A stretch of DNA of 8,383 nt from an uncultured bacterium (GTDB lineage Bacteria; Cyanobacteriota; Vampirovibrionia; Gastranaerophilales; Gastranaerophilaceae): the NCBI GenBank assembly GCA_902782905.1, contig CACZPB010000171.1, positions 1 to 8,383 of the forward strand, read 5' to 3'. A program made the position numbers and the translations under genes. The notes under the pieces were generated by a model. That model was not told the DNA's origin and searched no databases. It saw only the letters and a list, made by a program, of their open reading frames with translations. Positions 1-6,511 of this stretch are shown piece by piece; position 1 is the first letter of the stretch, and every line of letters begins with the position of its first letter.

Positions 1-2055
1 ACAGATGCTAACGCTACAAGAGTATTGGAAATCAGACAATACCTTAACAACAAACGCGGAGAGAGAATTACTGGTAAATTTGAACCACAACCTGCTCAGG
101 ATAGAACCCCGACAACAGGCAACAGTGAAACTCCTGTTGTTAATAACTCAAGAACAAATGCTCCAACGTCAAAAGTTGAAACATTGCCTAATTATGAAGC
201 AGTTAAATTAGAACTAGAAAAAACTCCGAACAAAGTTAATTTGGAAGCCGTTGGCAAATATGCAGAAAACTGCGCATCAGAGCAGCAGCTTGAACATATC
301 CAACAAAAACTCGGTGAATTGGAAGGCATACAAGAAGTTGATTCGGCTAAATTGAACGAAGCAATCGGAAAAGCCAAAACTCAACTTCAAACATTGAGAA
401 ACAATCAAGCTGCAGCCAGAAAAGGTGTTAGAACGGCAGAAACTCCTGTTGAAACTCCAAAACCAAAAGTTGAAACACAAAAACCTGTTGAAAAGCCGAA
501 AGCTCAAGAGACTTCTCAGCCTCAACCGAAGCCAAAAACTAACGTTGAAAAATGGAACGAATTAGCTGAAACTCAATACAAAAGCGAATTAGCTAAGCTT
601 AGCGGACAAGAAAGAGCTGATTTTGTTAGATTTTTGAACAGCAAAGATAAATTTGTATACAAAAATCAAATAATTGAACAACTCGGCGCAGAAAACAGTA
701 TTGCCAAAATGTCAATTAAAGAATTAAAAGTCTTTTGCAACGAGAACGGCATTGAATTCAAGATACAACACGGCAGCGGTTCTGTTAAATACAACAGAAA
801 CTATGGTCAAAACAGCACAGAACAATATACTATTTATTTTGAAAACGGGAAACCAACCGTTTTGCGTAATGCGGAAGGTTCATTAAGACGCTACCAAAGA
901 TATGAAAATGATGCTTGGACATATGTTAGCCGCGATAGATTTATTGAGCTAAGAGAATCTGCGAACAGTGCAAGAGACATGTCTAAAACACAAAGGATTC
1001 TTTCAAAACCAAAGAAGCTTATGAAATCTTTCAGATCTGACCAAGTAAAAGAAACCGGCGCACCAAAAGCAGGAAACAAAAAATTGTCCGATCTTAAAAA
1101 AGATTGGGAAAAATGGGCACATAATTATGCAACTAAAAACGGCATAATTGAAGATCTAAAAATAATTCCAATTGAAGGTCAAAACGGCGAAGTAACATAC
1201 CTGTTTAAAACAAGCGAAAATGCAAATCAATGGCACAGAAGAATTACTATTGAAGACGGCAAAATCACAACAGATGAGATTCGTGTTACAAACAAAGAAG
1301 GCGCTGAAGAAGTTGCTGTATATAACAGAAACGGCAAAAGAATCAGTACAAAAAACATATATGAAACAAAAAATATGCCGCAACAAAATAACCAAACTCA
1401 AAACACACAACAAGCCAACGATGCCGCAGATAATACAATAAATGCAAGTGGCAGAAGCAACGTTTGGAAATACGCTACATGGGGGACTATAGGAACAGCT
1501 GTAGTTGGTGCTGGAGCCTTTGGTTATAATAAGTTTCTCTCAAATGACGGTAATACAGAAACAGAAACAAAATCCAAAACAAAAACCGATTTTGTTTATA
1601 ACGGCGAAACATTCGCAATAGGAGCTATCGTTGATGTTCCTGAAAACGCAAGCAAAACATCTGATGATAATGGTGTTCAAATCGCATCCTGCACTATTAT
1701 AGCAAATGGTAAAGAATATGAAGTGCAAGGTATTTGTGATGATAAAGGAAAAATGACAATAAATTCAATAAAACAAAAGGAAACATCAAGTTCATCCGAT
1801 ACTAAAGAAACTCAAACATCAAATGACGACGAAACAACAATAAGAGAAATTACATTTGAGAATAGTAATAATGAAGAGGAAACTGTAGAAATCGGCACGC
1901 AGTATGAAACAGCCGAAGATGGTGAAATCGGAAGCGAAGTTCAAGATATTATAACAGCTACTGACGGAAATAAATACGTAATTACAAGAAAATTTGTCGA
2001 AGATGAGGACGGAACAAAATGGCTTGAAGTAACCAAAATTGAAGGCGCTATTTAA
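1..2055 (+). CDS. Large single-pass membrane-anchored protein of unknown function (5'-partial)
   Basis: The frame is open from base 1 to the TAA at 2053-2055 (684 visible codons), and the first in-frame start-like codon is a TTG at 25 with no ribosome site, so the real start lies upstream of the window. I do not recognise the family. Counting from the first visible codon, residues ~60-140 are Glu/Lys/Gln-rich and probably helical. Residues ~146-179 are a low-complexity Pro/Lys/Glu/Thr linker (VETPKPKVETQKPVEKPK type). Residues ~180-460 look like mixed globular domains. A Gln/Asn-rich linker (~461-480) follows. A single hydrophobic segment YATWGTIGTAVVGAGAFGY spans ~491-509. The remaining ~175 residues are strongly acidic and hold two degenerate copies of a ~60-residue beta-type unit (~531-591 and ~619-681). 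Likely envelope-associated or structural, with membrane orientation unknown because the N-terminus is missing. An intrinsic terminator 45 bases downstream ends the unit. The CDS call is certain; any function would be a guess. Confidence 0.9.
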   Translation, partial: TDANATRVLEIRQYLNNKRGERITGKFEPQPAQDRTPTTGNSETPVVNNSRTNAPTSKVETLPNYEAVKLELEKTPNKVNLEAVGKYAENCASEQQLEHIQQKLGELEGIQEVDSAKLNEAIGKAKTQLQTLRNNQAAARKGVRTAETPVETPKPKVETQKPVEKPKAQETSQPQPKPKTNVEKWNELAETQYKSELAKLSGQERADFVRFLNSKDKFVYKNQIIEQLGAENSIAKMSIKELKVFCNENGIEFKIQHGSGSVKYNRNYGQNSTEQYTIYFENGKPTVLRNAEGSLRRYQRYENDAWTYVSRDRFIELRESANSARDMSKTQRILSKPKKLMKSFRSDQVKETGAPKAGNKKLSDLKKDWEKWAHNYATKNGIIEDLKIIPIEGQNGEVTYLFKTSENANQWHRRITIEDGKITTDEIRVTNKEGAEEVAVYNRNGKRISTKNIYETKNMPQQNNQTQNTQQANDAADNTINASGRSNVWKYATWGTIGTAVVGAGAFGYNKFLSNDGNTETETKSKTKTDFVYNGETFAIGAIVDVPENASKTSDDNGVQIASCTIIANGKEYEVQGICDDKGKMTINSIKQKETSSSSDTKETQTSNDDETTIREITFENSNNEEETVEIGTQYETAEDGEIGSEVQDIITATDGNKYVITRKFVEDEDGTKWLEVTKIEGAI
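1471..1527 (+). other. Predicted transmembrane segment of the large unknown protein
   Basis: About 19 uncharged residues rich in Gly, Ala, Val and Thr lie between a Lys/Arg-containing stretch (GRSNVWK) and NKFL. It is the only hydrophobic stretch of this length in the visible protein, so it divides a long Lys-rich N-terminal part from an acidic C-terminal part. The Gly/Ala-rich character makes it a weak but plausible membrane anchor. Confidence 0.6.
1591..2043 (+). repeat. Two degenerate ~60-residue protein repeats
   Basis: Unit 1 is encoded by about 1591-1773 and unit 2 by about 1855-2043. They share the pattern F-x(n)-E-T-hydrophobic-x-I-G near the start, an acidic middle, then I-I-x-x-x-G-K/N-x-Y-x-V/I, a D-D/E-x-G-K/T turn, and a closing x-I-K/E strand. 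A Ser/Thr/Glu-rich linker separates them. Seen by eye in the translation; the copies have diverged enough that DNA-level similarity is not evident. This suggests tandem small beta domains carried on the far side of the membrane segment. Confidence 0.5.
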
Positions 2056-2092
2056 AAAATTAATCTCTGTCAAAATAATATACAAATCAAAA

Positions 2093-2098
2093 TATAAT
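2093..2098 (+). promoter_or_regulatory. Candidate -10 element for mnmE inside the terminator region
   Basis: A perfect TATAAT ends two bases before the terminator stem. No good -35 is visible at 16-18 bases upstream (the nearest look-alike, TGTCAA at 2068-2073, is 19 bases away). Initiation here would start near 2105, inside the 5' arm of the hairpin, so the mnmE transcript would lack a complete terminator stem. A single AT-rich hexamer in AT-rich DNA is weak evidence. Confidence 0.35.
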
Positions 2099-2099
2099 C

Positions 2100-2131
2100 A
2101 CTCCCTCTCACCAAAAGAGGGAGTTTTATTT
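2100..2131 (+). terminator. Rho-independent terminator after the large unknown gene
   Basis: ACTCCCTCT (2100-2108) pairs perfectly with AGAGGGAGT (2116-2124) across a 7-base CACCAAA loop, followed by TTTTATTT. It sits 45 bases after the TAA and only 17 bases before the mnmE ATG, so it isolates mnmE from upstream transcription. Confidence 0.85.
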
Positions 2132-2132
2132 G

Positions 2133-2141
2133 TGTTAAAAT
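2133..2141 (+). promoter_or_regulatory. Candidate extended -10 giving a leaderless mnmE mRNA
   Basis: TGTTAAAAT matches the extended -10 form (TG-N-TAAAAT). Normal spacing to the start site would place +1 at about 2148, the A of the mnmE ATG. No matching -35 is visible because that position falls in the terminator hairpin. This is an alternative to the TATAAT at 2093. Confidence 0.35.
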
Positions 2142-2147
2142 ACTCCT

Positions 2148-3479
2148 ATGAACATCAATGATGAGTTTGACACAATTGCAGCAATAGCAACTCCGCACGG
2201 AACCGGCGGAGTCGGAATTATTCGAATCTCAGGTGACAAAGCATTCGAAATTATCGGAAAAATATTTACTAACCCAAATCTTGAACCGCGGAAATTTAAC
2301 CACGGTTGGATTATTGACGGAAATATTCGTATAGATGAAGTTATAATACTCCCATTCTTCGCACCAAACAGTTACACGGGCGAAAATGTTATAGAAATCC
2401 AATGTCACGGCGGAATAAATGTCGTGAATAACATCCTTAGACTCGTACTCAAAAACGGCGCAAGAATGGCAGAAAAAGGCGAATTCACAAAGCGTGCATT
2501 TCTTAACAAGCGCATTGACCTCTCTCAAGCAGAAGCAGTAGCAGACCTAATTCATTCAAAAACTTCTGATTTTGCAAAAGTATCAGTCAAAAACCTCTCT
2601 GGTGTACTAAAAACAAAAATTAATGAAATTAGAAACGAAATATTTGAAGTACTATCTAAAATTACCGCAGGAATAGACTTCCCCGAAGACGTCAAAGAAC
2701 CGGAATACGATTATTTGGTAAAAAGTTTTGAAAAAATCATCAATTCCATAAACTCGGTTCTTTCAGGTGCAAAAACCTCAAACATCTTCCGCCAAGGTGC
2801 TTCTGTTGCAATTATCGGAAAACCGAACGTCGGTAAATCCTCTCTGTTCAACGCCCTATTGAGTCTTGATAGAGCAATCGTTACAGACATTGCAGGGACT
2901 ACAAGGGACGTAATAAAAGAAACTCTCGACCTCGGAATTCCAGTAACCCTTATAGACACAGCAGGAATTCGAGAGAGCGAAGTCAACGAAGTAGAAAAAA
3001 TCGGCATTGAATACTCAAAACAATCCATTGACGAAGCTGACCTAATCCTATTTGTCTATAACGCACAAGAAGGACTTAATCCAGAAGACAAAGAAGTTCT
3101 TGAACTACTAAAAGACAAAAATTACATCTTAGTTGCAAACAAATCAGATTTGACAAACAATAAATCAGAAAATGCACTCAATATCTCAGCCCTCACAGGC
3201 GAAGGAGTAAATGAACTAAAAACTCTGCTTAAACAAAAAGTTTGCGATATTGAGCCCGAAAACCTTGAATTTGTAACCAACACACGCCAACAAGAATGCC
3301 TCTCTAAAGCACGAAGCTCTATAGAACAAGCCCTACTTGCCGCGCAAATAGGAGAACTCCAAGACCTTATATCAATAGATGTCAAATCCGCTCTCCTTGC
3401 CCTTGATGAACTCACAGGCGAACTCATTACAGACGATATTCTCAATAATATCTTCGACCATTTCTGTATCGGGAAATAG
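2148..3479 (+). CDS. mnmE: tRNA uridine-5-carboxymethylaminomethyl modification GTPase MnmE
   Basis: Complete 443-residue protein, the usual family length of about 450. MnmE is a K+-dependent GTPase that works with MnmG (not in this window) to install aminomethyl-type groups on C5 of wobble U34 in certain tRNAs, using a folate one-carbon unit. The N-terminal folate-binding domain begins with DTIAAIATPHGTGGVGIIR (residues 8-26) and contains the family signature FTKRAFLNKRIDLSQAEA (113-130). A helical domain is split by the G domain: G1 GKPNVGKS (224-231, with the Asn that binds K+ in this family), G2 TTRD (251-254), G3 DTAG (270-273), G4 NKSD (331-334), G5 SAL (347-349). The C-terminus is the diagnostic FCIGK with the essential Cys440. 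The conserved N-terminus fixes the ATG at 2148, although there is no Shine-Dalgarno. It is monocistronic, between a terminator and a gene-free repeat region. Confidence 0.98.
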   Translation: MNINDEFDTIAAIATPHGTGGVGIIRISGDKAFEIIGKIFTNPNLEPRKFNHGWIIDGNIRIDEVIILPFFAPNSYTGENVIEIQCHGGINVVNNILRLVLKNGARMAEKGEFTKRAFLNKRIDLSQAEAVADLIHSKTSDFAKVSVKNLSGVLKTKINEIRNEIFEVLSKITAGIDFPEDVKEPEYDYLVKSFEKIINSINSVLSGAKTSNIFRQGASVAIIGKPNVGKSSLFNALLSLDRAIVTDIAGTTRDVIKETLDLGIPVTLIDTAGIRESEVNEVEKIGIEYSKQSIDEADLILFVYNAQEGLNPEDKEVLELLKDKNYILVANKSDLTNNKSENALNISALTGEGVNELKTLLKQKVCDIEPENLEFVTNTRQQECLSKARSSIEQALLAAQIGELQDLISIDVKSALLALDELTGELITDDILNNIFDHFCIGK

Positions 3480-3502
3480 GGGTAAAAGGGGACAAAGAGT
3501 AT

Positions 3503-3532
3503 CTTCTTTTTCCTTAGAGAAGGAAAAAGAAG
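3503..3532. repeat. 13-bp perfect hairpin just after mnmE
   Basis: CTTCTTTTTCCTT pairs exactly with AAGGAAAAAGAAG across an AGAG loop, 23 bases after the mnmE stop. The following bases are CAAAAAGG on the plus strand, with no U-tract on either strand, so it does not look like a standard intrinsic terminator. It could protect the mRNA 3' end or be part of the surrounding repeat element. Confidence 0.75.
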
Positions 3533-3663
3533 CAAAAAGGAACCGATACATTGTCGGCTTTTGGATTGATACTACAAGATTATTTTAAAGCTACTAAGCC
3601 GCCTCATTGATATCTGCTACTGGTGGGATAGTGTCAGTTTTAATATATTCAAGGTCTGATAAG

Positions 3664-3693
3664 GGCGCGCGGGGGAAATTTCCCCCGCGCGCC
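3664..3693. repeat. Perfect 30-bp GC-rich palindrome
   Basis: GGCGCGCGGGGGAAA is followed immediately by its exact reverse complement TTTCCCCCGCGCGCC, with no spacer. Flanking GATAAGG (3658-3664) and CCTTTATC (3712-3719) are also roughly complementary. It is by far the most GC-rich stretch in an otherwise AT-rich window and lies near the centre of the nested inverted repeats. Confidence 0.9.
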
Positions 3694-3823
3694 ACTCTCT
3701 GCCTTTATCATTTTATAACTTTCTCAACCATCTTGTAATTTTGACCAAAGAGGCTCGCCTGTAATTTCAAAACAATCTTGTAGTCTTACGGAATGCGAGC
3801 CGACTTTTGTTAAAAGGTTTTCG

Positions 3824-3845
3824 GTTCCTTTTGCCCAAAAGGAAC
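3824..3845. repeat. 9-bp hairpin at the right end of the repeat block
   Basis: GTTCCTTTT pairs with AAAAGGAAC across a GCCC loop. Its 5' arm overlaps the long inverted repeat that matches 3532-3546, so the two pairings would compete. No U-tract follows on either strand. Confidence 0.65.
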
Positions 3846-3860
3846 AAGCCCCTCTCCCCT

Positions 3861-3894
3861 TAAAAAAAGAAAAGCCGGATTTTTCAAATCCGGC
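3861..3894 (-). terminator. Rho-independent terminator for the GH13 gene
   Basis: Read on the minus strand, GCCGGATTT (3894-3886) pairs with AAATCCGGC (3882-3874) across a 3-base loop, followed by the U-rich tract TTTTCTTTTTTTAA (3873-3860). This is the classical layout, about 120 bases after the GH13 stop. There is no U-tract in the plus direction, so it serves the minus-strand gene only. Confidence 0.8.
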
Positions 3895-4013
3895 GTATCC
3901 CTATATTATTTAATCGTAGTTTACTTAATCGTAAAATATACTCCTTTTAATAAACTTTTTAATCAATTTTATTCTCCCCTCTCATTTTAAAAGAGGAGCT
4001 GGAGGTGAGGTAT
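3895..4013. other. 3' untranslated region of the GH13 gene
   Basis: No gene. It contains a short direct repeat, TTAATCGTA at 3910-3918 and 3925-3933, 15 bases apart, and an imperfect hairpin (CTCC/GGAG and CTCT/AGAG arms, 3974-3998). That hairpin lies just after the minus-strand stop but lacks a U-tract. The functional terminator appears to be further on, at 3861-3894. Confidence 0.5.
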
Positions 4014-6290
4014 TTATTTCACCACCATAAAGAACTTAAACTCTGAAGGCATCAGCTTTCCGAAAGAAAGCGAATTTGTTGCAGCAACAAATTTTTCTTC
4101 TATATAATCTGTTCCTTCAAATCTGAACTCTGAAACTATTGAGTAATCGCAAGAGAGTTCTATTGTTTTATCAAAAACTTCTCTGCCTTCTACAACCTCT
4201 GTCCAAGAGTTTCCGTTTTCTTCTTTAAGTACTTTTTCAGTAGGAGCTTGGTAGTTAGCAACAACAAGAATAGAGTTTTTAAGTCCTTCTTTTTGTATTT
4301 GCCAAGCCACAAATCCGTCATCATCTTGTCTTATTACGTGTGCTTCACCGTCCGTAATAACAGGATTATTTTTTACAAATCTATCTATTGCATCAAATTT
4401 GGAGAAGAATTCGTAATCTTTTTCTCTTTTCATAGAGACTTCGTTACCTATAACGTATTCCATGCCGGTTTTTGTAAAAGATTCGTCGCCATCAATGTAC
4501 ATCATAGGTCTTTGAGCAAATTTTCCTCCGGGGAGGAATTTATATTTAAACCATTTAAATAAAGCACCTTGTTGACCGAGTTGAGCCGGATATCTGTCAA
4601 TTGCTTCAAATTCGCCATCTTGATTGTTATATGATTTCATAACAGATAAAGGAGTTGATTTTTTTGAAGATGAATTGTAATTTGAAAGATAAAGATTATC
4701 TTCTGCAATTGCTTCTGGTGTTTTGTAGCTTTGAGAGACTATGTCATTACCCCATAGAAGGTCAAAGTTCATATCTTCGTGATATTCTCTGTAATAATTG
4801 TCCCAAAGCATATATTCGCCTAAAACTGCAAAATACGGAATTTTTTCTTTCATAGCTGAGTTGAGCATTCCGAGAACTTTTCTTGGTGCCCTGTAACTGA
4901 TTGGAACTCCGTCTTTTTCAGAAACCTCATCAACTATATGATCAATATGATCAACTCTAAATCCGTCAAATCCAAAATCAGATTGAAGATTTTTCATATA
5001 ATCAATAAAGAATTTTATAACGTCATTATTGTATTTTCCGTTTTCTAAACATACAAAATAGTATGGAGTTTGGCAATCCAGATTTGCAAGCTCAGTAACA
5101 TCTTCTCCATTAAATTTGTAATGCTTAAACATCGGATAAGAAGCACCATCGCTCATTTTGTCAAATACGGGAACTCCTGCCGAACACCAAGCGCCACCAG
5201 GGGCAGGCCACATTCCTTCACTAATCAAGGCACTGATAATTTCACCTTGATTCTTGATATCAGCTTCTGTTAATTTTCTGCCTCTAAAATACGGCATTGC
5301 TTTTTCTATAATATGTTTTGCTTTTTTGTGAAGTTTATCTTGAATACTTTTTTCAAGCATTGAGTTGGATAAAAATTTCTTGGTTTCAACAAGATTGTCA
5401 TTTATCTCATTAAAAATCTTTTGATAATGCTCTGTTAAATCTCCATAGCTCTCGCCTTTAATATCTTTTTTATGAATACCGCTAACGATTGCCAAATCAT
5501 CTTCAGAATACTTATTTTTAAGTTTTGCAGCAGCTTCATCTACATGTTTTGAAAGCTCCTCTATTAAAGCATTTATATCAAACCATCTTGCACAATCAGG
5601 GTTTGTAAGCACAACTTTCGAATATCTGCCTGTTTGAGGTAAAATGTCGTAAATTACGGGATGTCCCGCAAGCTGTGTCATCTGAATAAATGTTTTTACT
5701 TGCTCATCTGCGTTCAAACCGGTTTTTTCTAAAATTTCTTTGTCTTCCAAATTCGGGCTTACATTGCTTGCTGTCGGAAGATACGCACAACCGAATTCAC
5801 GCGGATGAAAGGGTATAAGATACATCGTTGTATTAAAAATACCATTTTCAAGGTTTCCTGTAGGTAAAATCAAGAGCTGTCTTAGCCAGTCCATAAATTT
5901 TCCGCATTCTTCTGAGTTGTTACCGTTGCCAAGCCCTGCAAGGTTTGTTAGCTTAATATCATGTCCCTCTTTTTGAAGCCAGCTTGAATTTTTTACACCA
6001 TTTCTTGCAAGCACACTTGCTTTTGTAAAATTAAAACTTCCATTTTCAAATACACCATTTGCCTCCCACTTAGACTCAAGCGCAAATAAAACTTCAGCAT
6101 TTGATAATTCTTCTAATGCTTTTATGTGTGGATAAGGAAGATATCCGTAGTGGTTCATTTGTGATTTTAAATACTCTTTTCTATCTTCTGAAATTGATTC
6201 AAAAGAATACATTTCTCTCAACTTTGAATAAAAAGAGTTGAGCTTTTCACAAGAACTCTCTGTTTCTTTCTTAAACAAAAACTCTAACAT
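4014..6290 (-). CDS. GH13-like (alpha-amylase superfamily) glycosidase or transglycosylase, substrate unknown
   Basis: 758 residues, probably cytoplasmic (no signal peptide). The start at 6290 is set by AAGGAG seven bases upstream; a longer reading from 6389 has no ribosome site. Residues ~1-150 are helical and unassigned. Alpha-amylase barrel landmarks follow in order: YLIPFHPREFGCAYLPTA (157-174, region VI-like); YDILPQ (214-219, region I with its Asp but without the usual Asn-His); FDGFRVDHIDH (441-451, region II, predicted nucleophile Asp447); AVLGEYM (488-494, region III, predicted acid/base Glu492); YNNQDGE (554-560, region IV, predicted Asp558, with Gln replacing the usual His); RPMMYIDGDE (594-603). 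About 220 residues between regions I and II hold a large helical insertion and a Gly/Trp-rich segment. The last ~110 residues look like the usual C-terminal beta domain. The family is confident; amylase, phosphorylase or glucanotransferase activity cannot be told apart by eye. Confidence 0.88.
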   Translation of the reverse strand: MLEFLFKKETESSCEKLNSFYSKLREMYSFESISEDRKEYLKSQMNHYGYLPYPHIKALEELSNAEVLFALESKWEANGVFENGSFNFTKASVLARNGVKNSSWLQKEGHDIKLTNLAGLGNGNNSEECGKFMDWLRQLLILPTGNLENGIFNTTMYLIPFHPREFGCAYLPTASNVSPNLEDKEILEKTGLNADEQVKTFIQMTQLAGHPVIYDILPQTGRYSKVVLTNPDCARWFDINALIEELSKHVDEAAAKLKNKYSEDDLAIVSGIHKKDIKGESYGDLTEHYQKIFNEINDNLVETKKFLSNSMLEKSIQDKLHKKAKHIIEKAMPYFRGRKLTEADIKNQGEIISALISEGMWPAPGGAWCSAGVPVFDKMSDGASYPMFKHYKFNGEDVTELANLDCQTPYYFVCLENGKYNNDVIKFFIDYMKNLQSDFGFDGFRVDHIDHIVDEVSEKDGVPISYRAPRKVLGMLNSAMKEKIPYFAVLGEYMLWDNYYREYHEDMNFDLLWGNDIVSQSYKTPEAIAEDNLYLSNYNSSSKKSTPLSVMKSYNNQDGEFEAIDRYPAQLGQQGALFKWFKYKFLPGGKFAQRPMMYIDGDESFTKTGMEYVIGNEVSMKREKDYEFFSKFDAIDRFVKNNPVITDGEAHVIRQDDDGFVAWQIQKEGLKNSILVVANYQAPTEKVLKEENGNSWTEVVEGREVFDKTIELSCDYSIVSEFRFEGTDYIEEKFVAATNSLSFGKLMPSEFKFFMVVK

Positions 6291-6297
6291 TAGGATT

Positions 6298-6303
6298 CTC
6301 CTT
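6298..6303 (-). promoter_or_regulatory. Shine-Dalgarno of the GH13 gene
   Basis: AAGGAG on the minus strand, seven bases before the ATG at 6290-6288. It decides the start codon in favour of MLEFLFKKE over the more distal ATG at 6389. Confidence 0.85.
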
Positions 6304-6366
6304 ATTTGTGTATAGCTGGGATGAGATAATTTTCTCTTACGGGATTTGTATAAGAATAATATCATG

Positions 6367-6395
6367 CTTATATATTTTATACAAACCAATGTAAA
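6367..6395 (-). promoter_or_regulatory. Sigma-70-type promoter of the GH13 gene
   Basis: On the minus strand, TTTACA (6395-6390), a 17-base spacer, then TATAAG (6372-6367). Transcription would begin near 6360, leaving a leader of about 70 bases before the ATG. This start lies downstream of the distal ATG at 6389, which independently rules out that longer reading. No obvious operator or riboswitch was recognised in the leader. Confidence 0.6.
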
Positions 6396-6447
6396 GAATT
6401 ATTACATATTTTGTTTTTCATGGGTTTAGGAATTTTGATATATGGTT

Positions 6448-6453
6448 TATAAT
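6448..6453 (+). promoter_or_regulatory. Candidate -10 element for the small divergent gene
   Basis: Perfect TATAAT, about 55 bases before the ATG at 6508, with only a poor -35 (TTTAGG, 6425-6430). An alternative is TTGATA (6435-6440) with TATATA (6459-6464) at 18-base spacing. A tandem ATATAAGT repeat (6452-6459 and 6460-6467) overlaps these sites. The 217-base intergenic region is shared with the divergent GH13 promoter. Confidence 0.4.
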
Positions 6454-6493
6454 ATAAGTATATAAGTATATTTTGTAGTTATTATTTACCCCC

Positions 6494-6511
6494 ATGGAAA
6501 GTGAAATATGA
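6494..6511 (+). other. Five-codon upstream reading frame (MESEI) overlapping the next start codon
   Basis: An ATG at 6494 opens a five-codon frame whose TGA (6509-6511) overlaps the ATG of the following gene (6508-6510) in an ATGA arrangement. This could couple translation of the two or simply be chance. It has no convincing ribosome site of its own. Confidence 0.25.

Larger units (their letters stand above)
3480..3862. repeat. Gene-free block of nested inverted repeats (MITE-like element or structured RNA)
   Basis: No credible ORF is present. Complementary pairs are nested around a common centre: AAGGGG (3486-3491) with CCCCTT (3856-3861); GCAAAAAGGAACCGA (3532-3546) with TCGGTTCCTTTTGC (3821-3834, one T shorter); GTCGGCT (3553-3559) with AGCCGAC (3798-3804). 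Local hairpins sit at 3503-3532, 3664-3693 and 3824-3845, and GGCTCGC (3752-3758) can pair with GCGAGCC (3795-3801). The block begins directly at the mnmE stop codon. The nested terminal inverted repeats and lack of coding suggest a non-autonomous mobile or high-copy intergenic repeat; a structured RNA read through from mnmE is the alternative. No target-site duplication was identified. Confidence 0.55.

Noticed and set aside
436..537. Possible DNA tandem repeat (recurrent GTTGAAAC and CCTGTTGAA words)
   Set aside because: The words reflect a Pro/Lys/Val/Glu/Thr low-complexity protein linker, with irregular spacing and no spacer-repeat pattern of a CRISPR array.
3122..3535. Minus-strand 137-residue frame opposite mnmE
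   Set aside because: It is the antisense shadow of a well-supported gene, with Ser/Arg-rich composition typical of reverse frames.
3379..3588. Plus-strand reading frame overlapping the end of mnmE
   Set aside because: Its first half is an alternative frame of the mnmE C-terminus and the rest encodes the hairpin; no recognisable protein.
3974..3998. Hairpin just past the GH13 stop as its terminator
   Set aside because: The stem is interrupted by a bulge and no U-tract follows on the minus strand; the hairpin at 3861-3894 has both features.
3480..4013. tRNA, tmRNA, RNase P or SRP RNA gene in the long intergenic region
   Set aside because: No tRNA cloverleaf, T-loop GTTCRA-type motif in the right setting, or conserved core of these RNAs was recognised by eye.
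6291..6389. Longer start for the GH13 gene at 6389
   Set aside because: The extra 33 residues follow no ribosome site, lie across the probable promoter and start site (6367-6395), and look non-protein-like. AAGGAG points to the ATG at 6290.
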